Of a stretch of 64,000 nucleotides of DNA, positions 12,406-24,676 are shown one piece after another (the stretch's first letter is position 1; every line of letters begins with the position of its first letter). The stretch covers positions 12,015,580-12,079,579 of the forward strand of contig OY720344.1 of the NCBI GenBank assembly GCA_963082975.1, given 5' to 3'. The translations under genes were made by a program, and so were the position numbers. Below the pieces are notes generated by a model. The model had not been told where the DNA came from and did no database searches. It saw only the letters and a program-made list of their open reading frames with translations. The DNA comes from Labia minor. Its lineage: Eukaryota; Arthropoda; Insecta; Dermaptera; Spongiphoridae.

Positions 12406-12846
12406 AGGTTGGGTGAAAAGTTTCCGGCCTGACGAAGATGTAAATTATTTTTTTTGCTTTATTTTTCAACATAATCTCCATCAATACTGATACATTTCTC
12501 ATAACGATGTTCTAATTTAGTTTTAAATTTAATTTAATTTAATTTAAGTCTCATCAACAGTTATGAATCGACGCAAAAATTCGTTTGAATTACCCCTACA
12601 GCGCCAAATTGTCGGTAGAAATGGTTTTTCGAAGGAGTTTTTGGTCTAACGTTAGCAAACGCGGCACCCACGTTGCACACAGCTTTTCCATGTTCAAATG
12701 GTTGTACAAAATATTTCGCACACGTACAACTGACATCGTACAGGTCTCAGCTATCTTGAATGTTGAAAAATAAAGCAAAAAAAAAAAAAAAAAATTTTAA
12801 AACATTGTTTTTTTGGTCAGGCCGCAAACTTTTCATCTCACCCTCG
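12406..12846 (-). mobile_element. Mariner element M1, internally deleted
   Basis: Ends are inverted repeats: GGTTGGGTGAAAAGTTTCCG at the left, and at the right the complement of GGGTGAGATGAAAAGTTTGC, both continuing into GGCCTGAC. The minus frame around 12596-12778 encodes a mariner transposase piece (HLNMEKLCATWVPRLLT), the region before the first catalytic Asp. The rest of the catalytic core is gone. At about 440 bp it is far shorter than an intact mariner (about 1.3 kb). Confidence 0.8.
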
Positions 12847-13853
12847 TACAAATCAGTATTATTCTAAATTCATGATTATTTTACAGAGTTTGACTTGATT
12901 TATATTTTCATTAATATAATTGAATATGATTAATTATAATTTAATTCACCACCATTTTGACGATTTTTAAAATAGATAAATAATATTAACAAAAATTTAA
13001 TATCTTGGAGAAAAAATTAAGAAATTCATAATATATACAGAATTTTTCTTTCATATTTTTATAATCATAATATAATTGAATAAATGATTAACCTACATAA
13101 ACTTTTATTTTAAACTAATCCTTTAAAAAATATATTTCTTGCAAAATACTATTATATTGTTTTTTGGTTTTTTCAATACAAATGTTATTTGATTTTTGTA
13201 CTATTCAAATAAATTACTTAAGTTATTCCTTTTATTATTATTTAAAAATTTATTTATTTATTTTGTTAATAGGAAATTTTTAATTAAAAAAATTTAAACA
13301 TTCATTTTTATTATAAGAATATTTTTTAGTAGATTGCGAATTTTTTTTTTTTTTTGATTAATTGATTGAATATTAATCTCTTTTGATTTTAAATATAATG
13401 TTAACGAGTAAAACATATCTTTTCAAATGATTTTTTTTTATAAATTCCAATTTACTATATTTGACTTATTAGTAATGTATATGTAATTATATCAAATTTA
13501 AGTATTTCAATTGAAATTTCGTAGTCATTTATGTCATCTCGAATTTTTTCACAAATTCATAATATATACTATAATGATATTTAAAAAGAAAAAATCAATT
13601 TTCTTATATGTACCTCTTAAATAATAATTATATGTAGTTTTAAAAATTAACTATAATTGATTTATTTTTTACATTCCATTTACAAAAAAAACAACACATA
13701 TTAATATTAAAGAAATTTATCAAATATATATATGAATAAAAATTAAATTTGATTTCTAATTATCTTCTCTAATATTATAATGATTATTATAATTTTTAAG
13801 AGATATTATACTTATATGTAAGTAATATATTTTTATTAATTCTTTTATTTTTT
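12847..13853. other. AT-rich DNA, nothing recognised
   Basis: No motif seen; poly-T at 13339-13355. Confidence 0.5.
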
Positions 13854-14464
13854 ACTATCTCGCCAGAGATAGTATTGCGATCACGAAAATTTTCGATGTT
13901 GAGATTTTGATGTTTTTATACGTTTTGAAGGTCCCTGAATCATTTTCACTAAGGTTGAGAAAAATGTATCTCTGTGTGTGTATATGTGTGTATCTATGTA
14001 ACCAAGATTACTCAAAAACGGTTTGAGCTAGAATGATGAAATTTGGTACATGAGCATTATTCAAAATTCGTAGTTTTCTATCAACTTTTGAGAAATGTAG
14101 CTTTTTCGGAAGAGGTTCATTACCTACAACGTTTTGATTTTTTTTCCTCTAAAGTGACCGTAAAAATAAAGATATATGTTTGATAATTTTTCACATGATT
14201 AAAAATTGTATAAAACTGCTATATATAGAATTTAAGCTTCATTGAATCCCTGAAAGTACCAGAATTAATTTTTTAACAATGCAAATCTCACGCGCCAGCA
14301 CGTGACGTGGTGCCATCAAAGAGCCAAACATGCGCTGGTTTAATAAATATTATTTATTAATTTTAATTTACAATTTATAATTAATTAAATTAAATTTAAA
14401 TATAATATATTATGATATTTATTCCAATTCAAATTGCGAGATAGTCGAGTGGAGACAATCCAGC
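13854..14464 (+). mobile_element. HINE family A copy 4
   Basis: Complete copy: intact 5' palindrome, TGTGTGTATATGTGTGTATC microsatellite, CACGTGACGTG block and 3' GCGAGATAGT. The terminal hairpin has one change (GGAGACAATCC). Confidence 0.85.
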
Positions 14465-15044
14465 TAATTTTCTACTAATAATAATTATTTTTTGTCCTTC
14501 AGTACTATAATTATAATTAAATTAATACAACTTGGTAAAAGTATAGATTATTCTGTTGAAGGGAGCAATGACTGAAACTTAATTGAATAATCATTTTATT
14601 TGATCAAAACTGGGACTCAGCCATATTTACTACTAAGTATATAATATTTATTATATGTACAAAAATAATTTCTTTCCTATCCGCAAATCTCAATCCTCTA
14701 ACACCTTTAACTTCATTATTTATATTAATTAACGTGACAAATTTCCTTGTATATATTAAATTAAAAAAAAATATAACTCCACACGGAATTTTATGATTAA
14801 TAAATTCTAATGTTTTTCTTATTAACGCCCAATTTAACAACGTCGCAAACATCCAATAAAGTAATTGAAGAATGAGATGATTATATTAAATTATAATTTA
14901 ATTTCTCTATTTTTGCTAATTTGTTTTAATATTTTTTAACTGAATCTTTTAACGGGTTTTTATTTCATTTAATAAGCTTCGGTCATGAAACAATTTCATT
15001 TGTACACAAATTTATTTTTCTATTTATCAAATCTTATCTTATTA
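14465..15044. other. AT-rich DNA, nothing recognised
   Basis: An 82-codon minus frame (14604-14852) carries no recognisable domain and is not called. Confidence 0.4.
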
Positions 15045-15425
15045 TGCTAGCTAAAATTGTATGTTTGTTTGTGTATATATATATATATGTAAATGGGTTC
15101 ACAGAAACCGCTCTAACGATTTTTTTGAAATTCACACCAAAGATAGTATTTATAAAGAAAAATTGAGTTTTTTTGATTACATCTCTGGAAAAAATCATCT
15201 TCATTAGTTTTATTTAATTTAAATAGATATGACGTCACAGCCTCCGCCTGTGAGATATATATCTATTCTTAAAATAAAATTAAAAATATTTATATTATAT
15301 TCATATTTTTTTTATTTAATTAATAGATACATTTAAGTTATTTGAAATTGTTTCACAACGTTTAGAAGATTTATCTTTATTCGATTCGATATAGGAGAAT
15401 TAAATGACGTCATCAATTTATTATA
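15045..15425 (+). repeat. Family C repeat, copy 2 (unclassified)
   Basis: It starts near GCTAGCTAAAATTGTATG, then TGTTTGTGTATATA, ACCGCTC, TTTTTTTGAAATTCACACC, AAAGAAAAATTGAG and a TGACGTCA site near 15231. The order matches the minus-strand copy at 7550-7745. It may be another non-autonomous family with a microsatellite at its 5' side. Confidence 0.45.
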
Positions 15426-15779
15426 CAGCGACTCCGTAAATACAAAATATTATACTTTAATAACTGTTCAATCAGTATATTAGATAAAACATTTATTTGT
15501 TTTTGTGTTCTTACTTTTAATATATTTTAATTTAATCAGTAAATTAATTATATATATTATTATTGTAAATATTATATCTATCTTCTAGAAGTGTCCCTTC
15601 ATACATTGTGAATCCACCCATAATAATATCTTACTTACTTGAAAATGAAAATCCAATTATAAGATCAAAATTAAAATTATTTATTCATATAATCTAAAAA
15701 ATATATTTTTCTATTTTTCAAAAAATGTTAAATGTTATGTTGGAAACAAAAAATTGAAATTGATTTTGCAAAGCTTAGA
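15426..15779. other. AT-rich DNA, nothing recognised
   Basis: No supported feature. Confidence 0.5.
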
Positions 15780-16185
15780 TAATTTCGTCTCGATTACGAA
15801 ATTGACGACCTCGAGGAGGCCCGAATTGCCCGGAGGCAAATGAGTATTCATCTCGTGAGGTCCCCCTCATGACGATTCATCTGGGATTACCTTCTACAGA
15901 CCAGGCCTAATTTTAATTTTTTTACCCGGCCAGGAAGTTTCGCCTCGAGGAGCGGTGTTGATGGGTTGAGGGACATGAAGAGGAGGGGTGGGAGAAGGAG
16001 GAGGCCCATCGAGTTCCACTCTTTTTCGCTGACTGTCGGCCGTCAGTCACTCGCTGCGCGGCCCCCCGAAACCGTCTCGTCGTTATTGGATTGACGCTCC
16101 CCACAGTCCACTCAGTGAATGTGTGCATTTCTTCAAGTGTTTTAGTGAGCCAATAGGCTAGGAAAGGTGTTCCCACATTGGATCA
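15780..16185 (+). promoter_or_regulatory. CpG-rich island, candidate promoter or first exon of the Rab11-FIP gene
   Basis: This is one of the most GC- and CpG-rich stretches of the window. It contains TCAGTC (about 16045) and CTCAGTG (about 16110), which resemble the arthropod initiator TCAGTY. It lies upstream of the exon at 25871, whose 5' part looks untranslated, so a distant first exon is expected on this strand. A 28-codon peptide-like stretch (LDYEIDDLEEARIARRQ) begins near 15789 but ends in a stop. Promoter function and link to that gene are inferences; the minus-strand 84-codon frame looks compositional. Confidence 0.35.
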
Positions 16186-16467
16186 ACATCTAAAATAAAT
16201 ATTAACCAATCATCTGTGTTTGTTCTATTCAAGGTACTTTATAAAGAGATGCTCATTCAATTTGATTAGTACATTTCGAATGTTATTGAGGATGATATCA
16301 TAATTTTTTTTTTTTATATTTTCATTTTCTTCAACTACTATAATAATAACAAAGTAAATTTTGAAATTTATTATTTATTTTATTTATTTTAAATATAACT
16401 TTTTATTCTTTACCTATTCTTTGCCCTAAAAAATCTCATTTAAAATAATCATATAACTCATTAAATC
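16186..16467. other. AT-rich DNA, nothing recognised
   Basis: No supported feature. Confidence 0.45.
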
Positions 16468-16631
16468 TATTTATAAGGGAATTTTGTAAATAAAACCACA
16501 TATTGATATTTTTTTATTACGATTGCAGAAGTAGCAATCGAAACGTTGTGTATTTTTTGTATTTTTTTTGAATAAATTTAAAATAAAAAATATCAATACG
16601 TGGTTTTATTTACAAAATTCCCTTATAAATA
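16468..16631. repeat. Near-perfect 50-bp inverted repeat (hairpin)
   Basis: Left arm 16468-16518 and right arm 16581-16631 are reverse complements with one mismatch (ACCACA versus ACCACG) and one T-run length difference. The roughly 60-base loop contains GCAATCGAAACGTTG. It resembles a foldback element or the folded tail of a retroelement. No coding. Confidence 0.8.
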
Positions 16632-17705
16632 AAAACAGCCACCAAAGCTTTAATAATTATAAAACTCATTAAATCTATATTTGTAAATATTGATATTTTT
16701 CTAATCCAAATCTTATGAAATCTTCAAGATAATGTCTGGGCCTGTTGACTTTTGTCATATATCAAAATTCTTTTTTTGAATATCTCTATATTAATTTAAT
16801 TAATTTATTTGTCTATCCGCTATTTATATATACAACTAAAATAAACTAAATTATTTAAAAAAATGTTAATAAGTTTAAATGTATATATACATAAATATTA
16901 TTATTATTTTTTAATAATTAATATTCAAATTCCTAATTTTAATATGTAGGTATTTTTTTTTTTATTTATTTATTTAAGAATATTAGAATATATTTTTTTT
17001 CTATTTAATCTCTTGGAATAACAATTTGGCTTCTCTACTTAATTTAATTTGTTTAAGCTTTTAATGAATTGAATTAAATAAATAAAGTAATATAATAAAG
17101 CAGGCTTGTAGATAATTTAATAAAAAGCAAAACATATTAATCATTATTGTTTGTATCATCATTCTTATACTAACTAAATGTAATATAATTTATTTTTTTG
17201 TTTAATAAAAGAATCATTTATAATATTATTATTATTATTTTTATAAAGAATACAAGTAATTGAAAAAATCATAATTATGCAATTCTCTTTTATTAAATTT
17301 TTAAAAAAATTTATTTAAAATGAAAATGAAATAAAATAAATAAATAAATAAATAAATAAAATAATTGATTCAAATCAATTTATCAAGGAAATTTTAATTC
17401 TTAGTTAAAATATAATTAACTATAGTATTCTAATCGATGACATTTTCCTAATACTATACTAATAATAAATACTTTGACTGAAGAATCGTATTCTAGGTCA
17501 GGGTAAATTTCCGCATCGACCGACTAATACTTTATCAAATTATCACTCGATGATAAAAACTTGACACGGTATTTCTTGTTTTTATTATCGTAAAAAAATA
17601 ATATCCATTTGATGGTACTTTATAGAAATGATTTGGATTTTAAACTAAAAAGCAAACTTTCATAATTCAAAAGGGTAAATATATTTGATAATAATTGGAA
17701 TTTTT
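16632..17705. other. AT-rich DNA, nothing recognised
   Basis: Contains an AAAT tandem run near 17332-17360 and little else. Confidence 0.5.
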
Positions 17706-18082
17706 ACCGGCCGTTGATAGGAAGGGAAGGTATTGTTTTCATACCGACTTTCACATGTGGAGATTTTGATATATCTCCACGAATCATACATTTTGTTAAC
17801 AGAAAAAAGTATTTTTAGCATGATATCTGTCCGTCTGTCAACGGATTTTGATAAAATGTTATATACTTACTTAATACATCAGTGGCATGAATCCATCAAC
17901 TTTTGGTGTATATCCGGAAACCGAAAGTGATAGTTGACAAATTATTAATTTTATATTCATTGTCGGAAATTTTTTATTGCATTAAACTAACTGGTGAAAT
18001 AAAAAATACACATATATATATAATGTTGTTTTTAATTATTTTTAAATCGTCGGTCGGTTCTGTGCCTGGCCACACCTCATTT
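17706..18082 (+). mobile_element. HINE family B copy 3 (subfamily B-prime)
   Basis: 5' end ACCGGCCGTTGAT (two changes), then the TTGTTTTCA block and a shortened CTGTCCGTCTGTC tract. The 3' inverted repeat ATCGTCGGTCGGT is intact at about 18045 and followed by TGTGCCTGGCCACA. A second 5' terminus, ACCAACCGACGAT, begins immediately after at 18085 and is cut by a LINE fragment. Confidence 0.75.
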
Positions 18083-18084
18083 TT

Positions 18085-18114
18085 ACCAACCGACGATGGG
18101 GCTTGAAATTAATA
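18085..18114 (+). mobile_element. HINE family B 5' end fragment abutting copy 3
   Basis: ACCAACCGACGATGGGG matches the family B 5' terminus and lies head-to-tail with the 3' end of copy 3. Only about 30 bases remain before LINE sequence starts. Tandem head-to-tail ends are typical of Helitron-group elements. Confidence 0.5.
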
Positions 18115-18813
18115 TGTAGTGATAAGACAAAATATTTAGTAACAGAGAGGAACAGTATTAACACACAAAATCCTAACATACAGAATTTGAAAATGTAGAG
18201 GTATTTAAATACTTAGGTTGTCTAATCACGAAGGATAATAATATTCGAGAAGTGTTTAAAGCGAGGTTGCAATCGGGAAACGCCTGTTATCATTCAATAA
18301 AGAGGCCTATCGCGTCCAAATAATTATCAAAGAGGATAAAAATTAAAAAATATAAAACAAATATTTTGTCGGTTGTATTATATGGGTGTAAGACATGGTC
18401 TATGACCTTAGAAGACGAGAGTAGATTTAGAGTATTTGAGAATATAGGATTCTTCGTAGCATTTATGAGCCAAAGAAAGATGAGGTCACCGGGGAATGGC
18501 GGGGACTGCATAACGAGGAATTGCATGATCTCTATGCATCTCTAGATATAGTTAGAATTATATAATCGAGAAGGCTGCGATGGGCAGGGCACGTGACTAA
18601 AATGGGAGAGGAAGGAATGGCAAAAAAATATTCGTGGACGTCCGCTTGGAAGACCAAGGAGGCGGTGGGTGGATAATGTGGGAAGGAATGTGAGAGAGAT
18701 GGGAGATGGTAGTGATTGAAGGGTTGTGGCTCAGAATAGGGATACTTGGAGAAGTGTGGTTGCTGTGGCCAAGAACTTTCTACTTCCATAGAGCCACAGA
18801 GATAGATAGATTA
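18115..18813 (+). pseudogene. LINE (RTE-like) RT C-terminal fragment, copy 1
   Basis: The frame carries the signature of the region after the reverse transcriptase: SVVLYGCKTWSMTL, then (frameshift near 18447) EPKKDEVTGEWRGLHNEEL, then RRLRWAGHVTKMGEEG and LGRPRRRWVDN. Several frameshifts break it. It ends in CCACAGAGATAGATAGATT, a microsatellite-like tail as in RTE-type elements, and is truncated at its 5' end. A related copy lies in reverse at 41377-42760. Confidence 0.85.
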
Positions 18814-19829
18814 TTTCACTCAAATTGATCCTATTTAGAGTTTTATCTAATATTAATAATATATATATATATTTTTTATTAAATATAATATATATAAGTT
18901 TTAATTGTTTTAATATTTCTTTGCTATGTTTAATTCCACCAACATTATTATTAAATATTATTTTTTTTATGATTAATTAGATATTTTTTACTAATGACTT
19001 ACATCTACAATAAACTTTTAAGATCCAACTAGTATGTTATTATTCTCTTATTGTATATATTTAATTAATATAGCTGTTTATTTACATTATACTTATATTT
19101 GAAAATGATATCCAGATAGTATAAAAATTGTGTGATTATAATTATAAACTAAATATTATTATCCAGTGATTGAAGTTTTATTCCTTTTCTACATAGCCAT
19201 TCAAAAAGACAATTTTCATTATAGGGGTTTCACTTTCATCAATTCTAATTTTTATTATTTTTTTTTGTATGAATATATTAGGATACAAATTGGATCATTA
19301 ATTGAATTTTTAATGAGTATTGCAACCGGGAATTCCTGACCAGTTGGCTCGTCTAAATTTATCCATCCCAATCAAGTGACTACAAGAGAGGCAAAGCCAA
19401 AACATAGGACATAAGGAAACTTGTATGATCATATTCTTTCAACGAAAGTCTAATTATACATTTATATATACTATTCATACTAAAAAATATCATTTTATTG
19501 ATATATTTTCTAGTCAAGGAAAAATACATTCTCATTTCCTTATTCTATAATTATTATTTATATATATACATATATATATATCTTTTTTTTTATATAATAT
19601 CATCAACTTGGAAAAAAAATCAATAATACATAATGCACATTTGAATTTCCTAATTTCCTAAACTGAAAAAAAGGAGAAAATTTTAATAAATATATAAGAT
19701 ATTTAAATGACAAAATTATAATAATTATATATTGTAATGGACTGATTATTTGCAAAATGATAATATTTACCTGGACAATTTAATAATAAACTTTGGGATG
19801 TGAACAGCTTTCTTCTTTTTTTTCTTTTT
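18814..19829. other. AT-rich DNA, nothing recognised
   Basis: A slightly GC-richer patch at 19318-19440 matches nothing I know. Confidence 0.45.
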
Positions 19830-19940
19830 ACTATCTCGCCAGAGATAGTATTGCGATCACGAAAATTTTCGATGTTGAGATTTTGATGTTTTTATACGTT
19901 TTGAAGGTTCCTGAATCATTTTCACTAAGGTTGAGAAAAA

Positions 19941-19977
<37 letters not shown>

Positions 19978-20437
19978 AGACAAGATTACGCAAAAACGGT
20001 TTGAGCTAGAATGATGAAATTTGGTACATGGACATTATTCAAAATTCATAGTTTTCTTTCAACTTTTGAGAAATGTAGCTCAACCGGAAGAGGGTCATTA
20101 CCTACAACGTTTTGATTTTTTTTCCTCTAAAGTGACCGTAAAAATAAGAGATATTTAATTGATAATTTTTCACATGATTAATAATTGTATAAAACTGCTA
20201 TATATAGAATTTCAGCTTGATTGATTCGCTGAAATTACCAGAATTAATTTTTTAACACTGCAAATCTCACGCGCCAACACGTGACGTGGTGCCATCAACA
20301 AAAAGCCAAACATGCGCTGGTTTAATATTTATTATTTATTATTTATAATTTATAATTAATTAAATTTAATTTAAATATAATATATTGTTATTTAATCCAA
20401 TTCAAATTGCGAGATAGTCGAGTGGAGACACTCCAGC
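19830..20437 (+). mobile_element. HINE family A copy 5
   Basis: Complete, well-preserved copy with perfect 5' palindrome, an uninterrupted (GT)n run at about 19943-19972, the internal TTTCAGC...GCTGAAA-type hairpin, CACGTGACGTG, and intact 3' partner and hairpin. Confidence 0.9.
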
Positions 20438-21105
20438 TAATTTTTCTTTTTTTATATTATCATTGGAATTAATGATTGTATAAAGATATGGAATATTTTT
20501 TTATCCAATTAATAAAAGTTTTTAATTAATATAATCTTGAATAATCACATTATTTATTTGATTTATTATTATTATTATTATCATTCTCATTCCTACTATG
20601 CCTTCTGCCCTAATAAACCATTTTTTTTTTAATTTTGTCTTTCTCATCCTATTTTTATTCCTAATTGGATCTTATTAATTGAATATAAATAAGTGTTATA
20701 ATTTATCTTCTTTAACCTTTAATTAATTTTTCATCATAATTTTAATTATAATCATTGAAATATTTAAATAAATTTATTATGTTGAAAATTCTAAATAAAG
20801 TTGATGATGACATAAATATATATTAGTTTCAATTATATAGAATAAAATCAAATATCAACTACTATGAATTTGTATACTAATAATTTAAATTTCTTTTTTT
20901 TTTTGGTACGTATACATTTTTATTGGTGTCATGGTTTTTCAAATCTATTCTTTTCAATGTTCAACAAAAAACAAAAGTTATTTATATTATCTAATTTTTT
21001 TTTTATTTTTGTTACTGATTGAAAAATCAATGTCATGTTTTAATAAACCCCAAGGAAATTAGAATCCAAAATTTTGTACTCTTGATTATTATTTTGAATA
21101 TATAT
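20438..21105. other. AT-rich DNA, nothing recognised
   Basis: No supported feature. Confidence 0.5.
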
Positions 21106-21386
21106 CAGTGGTTCCCAAACTATAAATATTTGACATATGTACCTCCCCCATTTTTGTAAAAAAATATTACTCAGCGAACTCTGGAAATTAATTTTATAAA
21201 TTTTAATAGCAAAGATATAATTATGTATTTATTTTTTAACCTTTTTTATAGAATTTAGTAAAGTGAAGTGTAATTTATAAACGTTATTTTATAATTATTT
21301 TTTATAGAAAGGTAATATAATAATTGCATCCAAATTCATCCCCCCTGGATTGAATAGGCACCCACCACCTACTTTGGGAATCAGTG
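21106..21386. mobile_element. hAT-like MITE
   Basis: The left end CAGTGGTTCCCAAACT and the right end TTTGGGAATCAGTG are inverted. CAGTGGTTCCCAAACT is the typical terminus of many hAT elements. The 280-bp interior is non-coding with a CCCCC-rich motif near each side. A mariner sits two bases beyond the right end and breaks the expected 8-bp target duplication. Confidence 0.7.
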
Positions 21387-21388
21387 GT

Positions 21389-22154
21389 TACGAAGTTTGT
21401 TCAAAAGAAAAGATGAATTTTGAACTATTACGAAAAATATTTATTTACTCAAAAATATCCATTTTGTCTCCTTCAAAGTGATTCCCCTCAGATATAATGC
21501 CTCAATGCCAGCGCTTCTTCCAATCGTCAAAGCACTTCTCAAATGCGCTTTTCGGTATGGCCATCAGCTCATTCTTCGATTCCGACTTTATCTCATCAAT
21601 TGTGGTAAAACGCTTTCTTTTCATTGCTCTCTTCAGTTTTGAGAATAGGAAAAAGTCGCAGGGAGCCAAATCTGGTGAATACGGTGGTTGAGTCATGATT
21701 ACGGTGTTGTTTTAGACCAAAAAATCACGAACAATGATATTTGAGATGGTGCATTATCGTGATGCAGAATCCATGCTTTGTTTTTCTACAATTCTGATCG
21801 TTTGAGCCGTTTTGTTTCACGCAAACGATTCATAAGTTCTTTGTAGTATTCCTTATTAACAGTACAACCTGTTGGCAAGAACTCATGATGCATCACTCCA
21901 TTGTAATTGAAGAAAACATTGAGCAAATCTCAGCCTTTTGAAAAGCGCTTGTACCACTTATAAACATTTTTTGAGACAAAGTAGACTCGCGAATGTCACA
22001 GTCAATATTTTAAGTGCGTTTGAGCATGTTTAACGCAAAATTTAATACAAATTTGATCCATTTTTTAAGTAAAAAAAATCGAATAATTTTAATAATCGAA
22101 TGTATACAGCCCGCGAAAATAAAAATTCACTTTTTCTTTTGAACAGACCTCGTA
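21389..22154 (-). mobile_element. Mariner element M2, decayed
   Basis: TA-flanked inverted ends: CGAAGTTTGTTCAAAAGAAA at the left, and on the other strand of the right end CGAGGTCTGTTCAAAAGAAA. The minus strand encodes the second half of a mariner transposase: NYNGVMHHEFLPTG, the final catalytic stretch (YSPDLAPCDFFLF, with the third Asp) and the C-terminus to about 21497. The second Asp region is interrupted by a frameshift and stop, and the N-terminal DNA-binding part is deleted. Confidence 0.85.
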
Positions 22155-23020
22155 TACTATCAACTGAGTTTAATTACCACAGTGTAGTCTTTTAAAAAAT
22201 TTACTATATTTTTTTTAATATGAATTGTTTTAAAATATACTTACCAATGTTTATCATTATCTTATGTCTACTTTAACTGTGCAAGTTACAGCTTCACTCA
22301 ATTCAGAGCACATTTAAAAGAATATTATATTTATCCACAAGTTTTACAATTACATTTTATTTATATATGCATAGATTTTATTTAAAAGTAACTATGTATA
22401 TAGAAATGTGTATTTTTTGAATTTTTTTGATAGATTGTTTTACATTTCTAACATGAGAATTAACTCTTCAAAGGAATATAATTAACAATTTAAATAAAGA
22501 ACCTAATATCGTAGATGAGTGGCAAACAAGAAATAAGTATACAAACAAAACTAAAAAAAAAAAAAAATAAAATAAAATAAAATAAATAAATAAATAAAAA
22601 AAAAAGAAATAACGAATCATCTTCCAAGGTTGTTAGTTCTGATTACCATTCCGAAGGTCAAGTGTAAATGCAATCATTAAATATTGAAATGAAATTATTT
22701 ACAATTTAATGAATTTACTTATAAAAAGAAATGGTAGATGTTATTTTATTTTCTGAAATTTGTTTTTTAATTGTTAATCCATAAACAAAAGATATCTTCA
22801 TTTAAATGTTAGAACATAAATTATTCCAACTAGATTCTCTTTAAAAGGATATCTAATAAATGTTTTCTTTCCTTATAGAATCTTTAGTATAGATATATTA
22901 ATTATACATATAGTCTATTGTGTGTGGACTGAAGTTATTAACTCTGATTTATTTAATTATTAGTAAAAAAATAAGCATTTACTTATTATTACACCATTAC
23001 GATCTTAATCAGCTATTTTT
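22155..23020. other. AT-rich DNA, nothing recognised
   Basis: Poly-A and AAAT runs at 22552-22610; no gene. Confidence 0.5.
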
Positions 23021-23577
23021 ACTATCTCGCCAGATTTTCGATGTCGAGATTTTGATGTTTTTATACGTTTTAAAGGTCCGAGAATCATTTTCACTAAGGT
23101 TGAGAAAAATGTCTGACTGTGTGTGTGTATGTGTGTATGTAACCAAGATTACGGAAAAACAGTTTGAGTTAGAATCATGAAATTTGGTACATGGGCATTA
23201 TTCAAAATTCGTAGTTTTCTATCAACTTTTGAGAAATGTAGCTCAACCGGAAGAGGGTCATTACTTACAAGTGACTGTAAAGATAAAGATATATGTTTGA
23301 TAATTTTTCAGATTATTAAAAATTGTATAGAACTGCTATATATAGAATTTCAGCTTGATTGAATCGCTGAAAGTACCAGAATTAATTTTTTAATACTGCA
23401 AATCTCACGCGCCAGCACGTGACGCGATGCCATCAACAAAGAGCCAAACATGCGCTGATTTAATAAATATTATTTATTAATTTTAATTTATAATTAATTA
23501 AATTTAATTTAAATAAAATATATGTGTTAATATAATCCAATTCAAATTGGGAGATAATCGAGTGGAGACACTCCAGC
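23021..23577 (+). mobile_element. HINE family A copy 6
   Basis: The 5' repeat ACTATCTCGCCAGA is followed by a deletion removing the palindrome's right half. The block around CAACGTTTTGATTTTTT is also deleted (after 23270). The TTTCAGC/GCTGAAA hairpin is perfect here. The 3' end is present with two changes (GGGAGATAATCG). Confidence 0.8.
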
Positions 23578-24344
23578 TTTACTCCGTGTTTATTTTTACT
23601 AGACAATGATTCAAATATTATTGTACTTAACAAATAAAATTTATTTTTTATTTATATTTATTTATATTTATTTATTTTTTTTCTAAATTATTATTATTAT
23701 TATTTTTTTTGAAGTTGTTATATTCAGATGGTTTTTTGCTGTTTATCTTAACATATTTATTTGATATTTTACTGTTTTTAATTTATCTATGACCTCATAA
23801 AACTAATTTCCTATTTATTGTCATTAATTTCTGTGAAATTGCAATTAATGAATTTTTGTTAATAAATGCCATGAAACATATATAAGCTTTTAATCACACA
23901 TTTCTATAATAAGAAAGAAAATGTCTAAGATATTTTTACATGATAAAAAAATTTATAAAGTTCTATTAAAATTCATATGTGAATTAAAACAATACTACTT
24001 TATTTGGAAAGGAAATGAAACTATTTTTTAAATCCATAATGATATGCTTCGAAAATTTTTAGTTCATTTCAAAGAAGACATTACCTGCTATTATTTAGAT
24101 TTGCTTTTTTTTTTCTTTCACTATTTGATGAAAGTATTTGTGAGTGAAAAACACCGGAACTGTATGTAGATCAAATCTTGAATGATTCTACTACGAATAT
24201 TGAAAGAGAATGAGTAGCGGTAGGTGGTCGAGTCTTTAATGAATGGACGAATAAATTCGTTGTTAATTGGTTTATGAAATATTTAGAGTAGATTATATAC
24301 ACCGGCAAGCGTGTATATTTGTGTGTCTGGTTTGTTTCTTTCAG
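23578..24344. other. AT-rich DNA, nothing recognised
   Basis: Nothing supported until the candidate splice acceptor at 24344. Confidence 0.45.
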
Positions 24345-24440
24345 GGACTGAACAACTTTCCTTTTCATGATGCACACGATGAACAGTTAGGAATGCGCCA
24401 GAAAACGCATCGGAATCCTTACACCCGAAGACAGTATGAC
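24345..24440 (+). CDS. Possible isolated exon, function unknown
   Basis: A strong-looking acceptor (GGTTTGTTTCTTTCAG) ends at 24344. One frame then stays open across a GC-richer stretch (NNFPFHDAHDEQLGM..PYTRRQYDR) to a weak donor ACAG|GTTATC at 24440. It lies on the strand of the Rab11-FIP exons and 1.4 kb upstream of the first of them. I do not recognise the peptide. It could equally be a transposon remnant. Confidence 0.25.
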
Positions 24441-24676
24441 AGGTTATCTGAAGAGTTAATATTTGGACCAATTTGAGATATGCATTGATTAAACTCTCCT
24501 ATACAATTTCATTAAAACGGAGTTAAAGGAAATACCTGAAAATGATATCAAATCATAACATAATACCATCAATGGATTATAATCAATCAATAATAATTAT
24601 TATTGATACAGTGTATTTCTTCAATTCTATAATATTAACCAGATTAATTATTAAATAATTAATTTTTACAAATATA

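Noticed and set aside
15922..16176. 84-codon minus frame in the CpG-rich island
   Set aside because: Low-complexity Ser/Arg/Thr composition expected of GC-rich DNA; no domain or good context. The island itself is kept as a candidate promoter.
19793..20014. Recurrent open frames (also 4250, 22920, 59474) with nearly the same peptide ending in Val-Cys repeats
   Set aside because: They are translations of the HINE-A 5' half running into its GT microsatellite. Similarity follows the DNA repeat, most start at non-ATG codons, and no purifying signal is seen.
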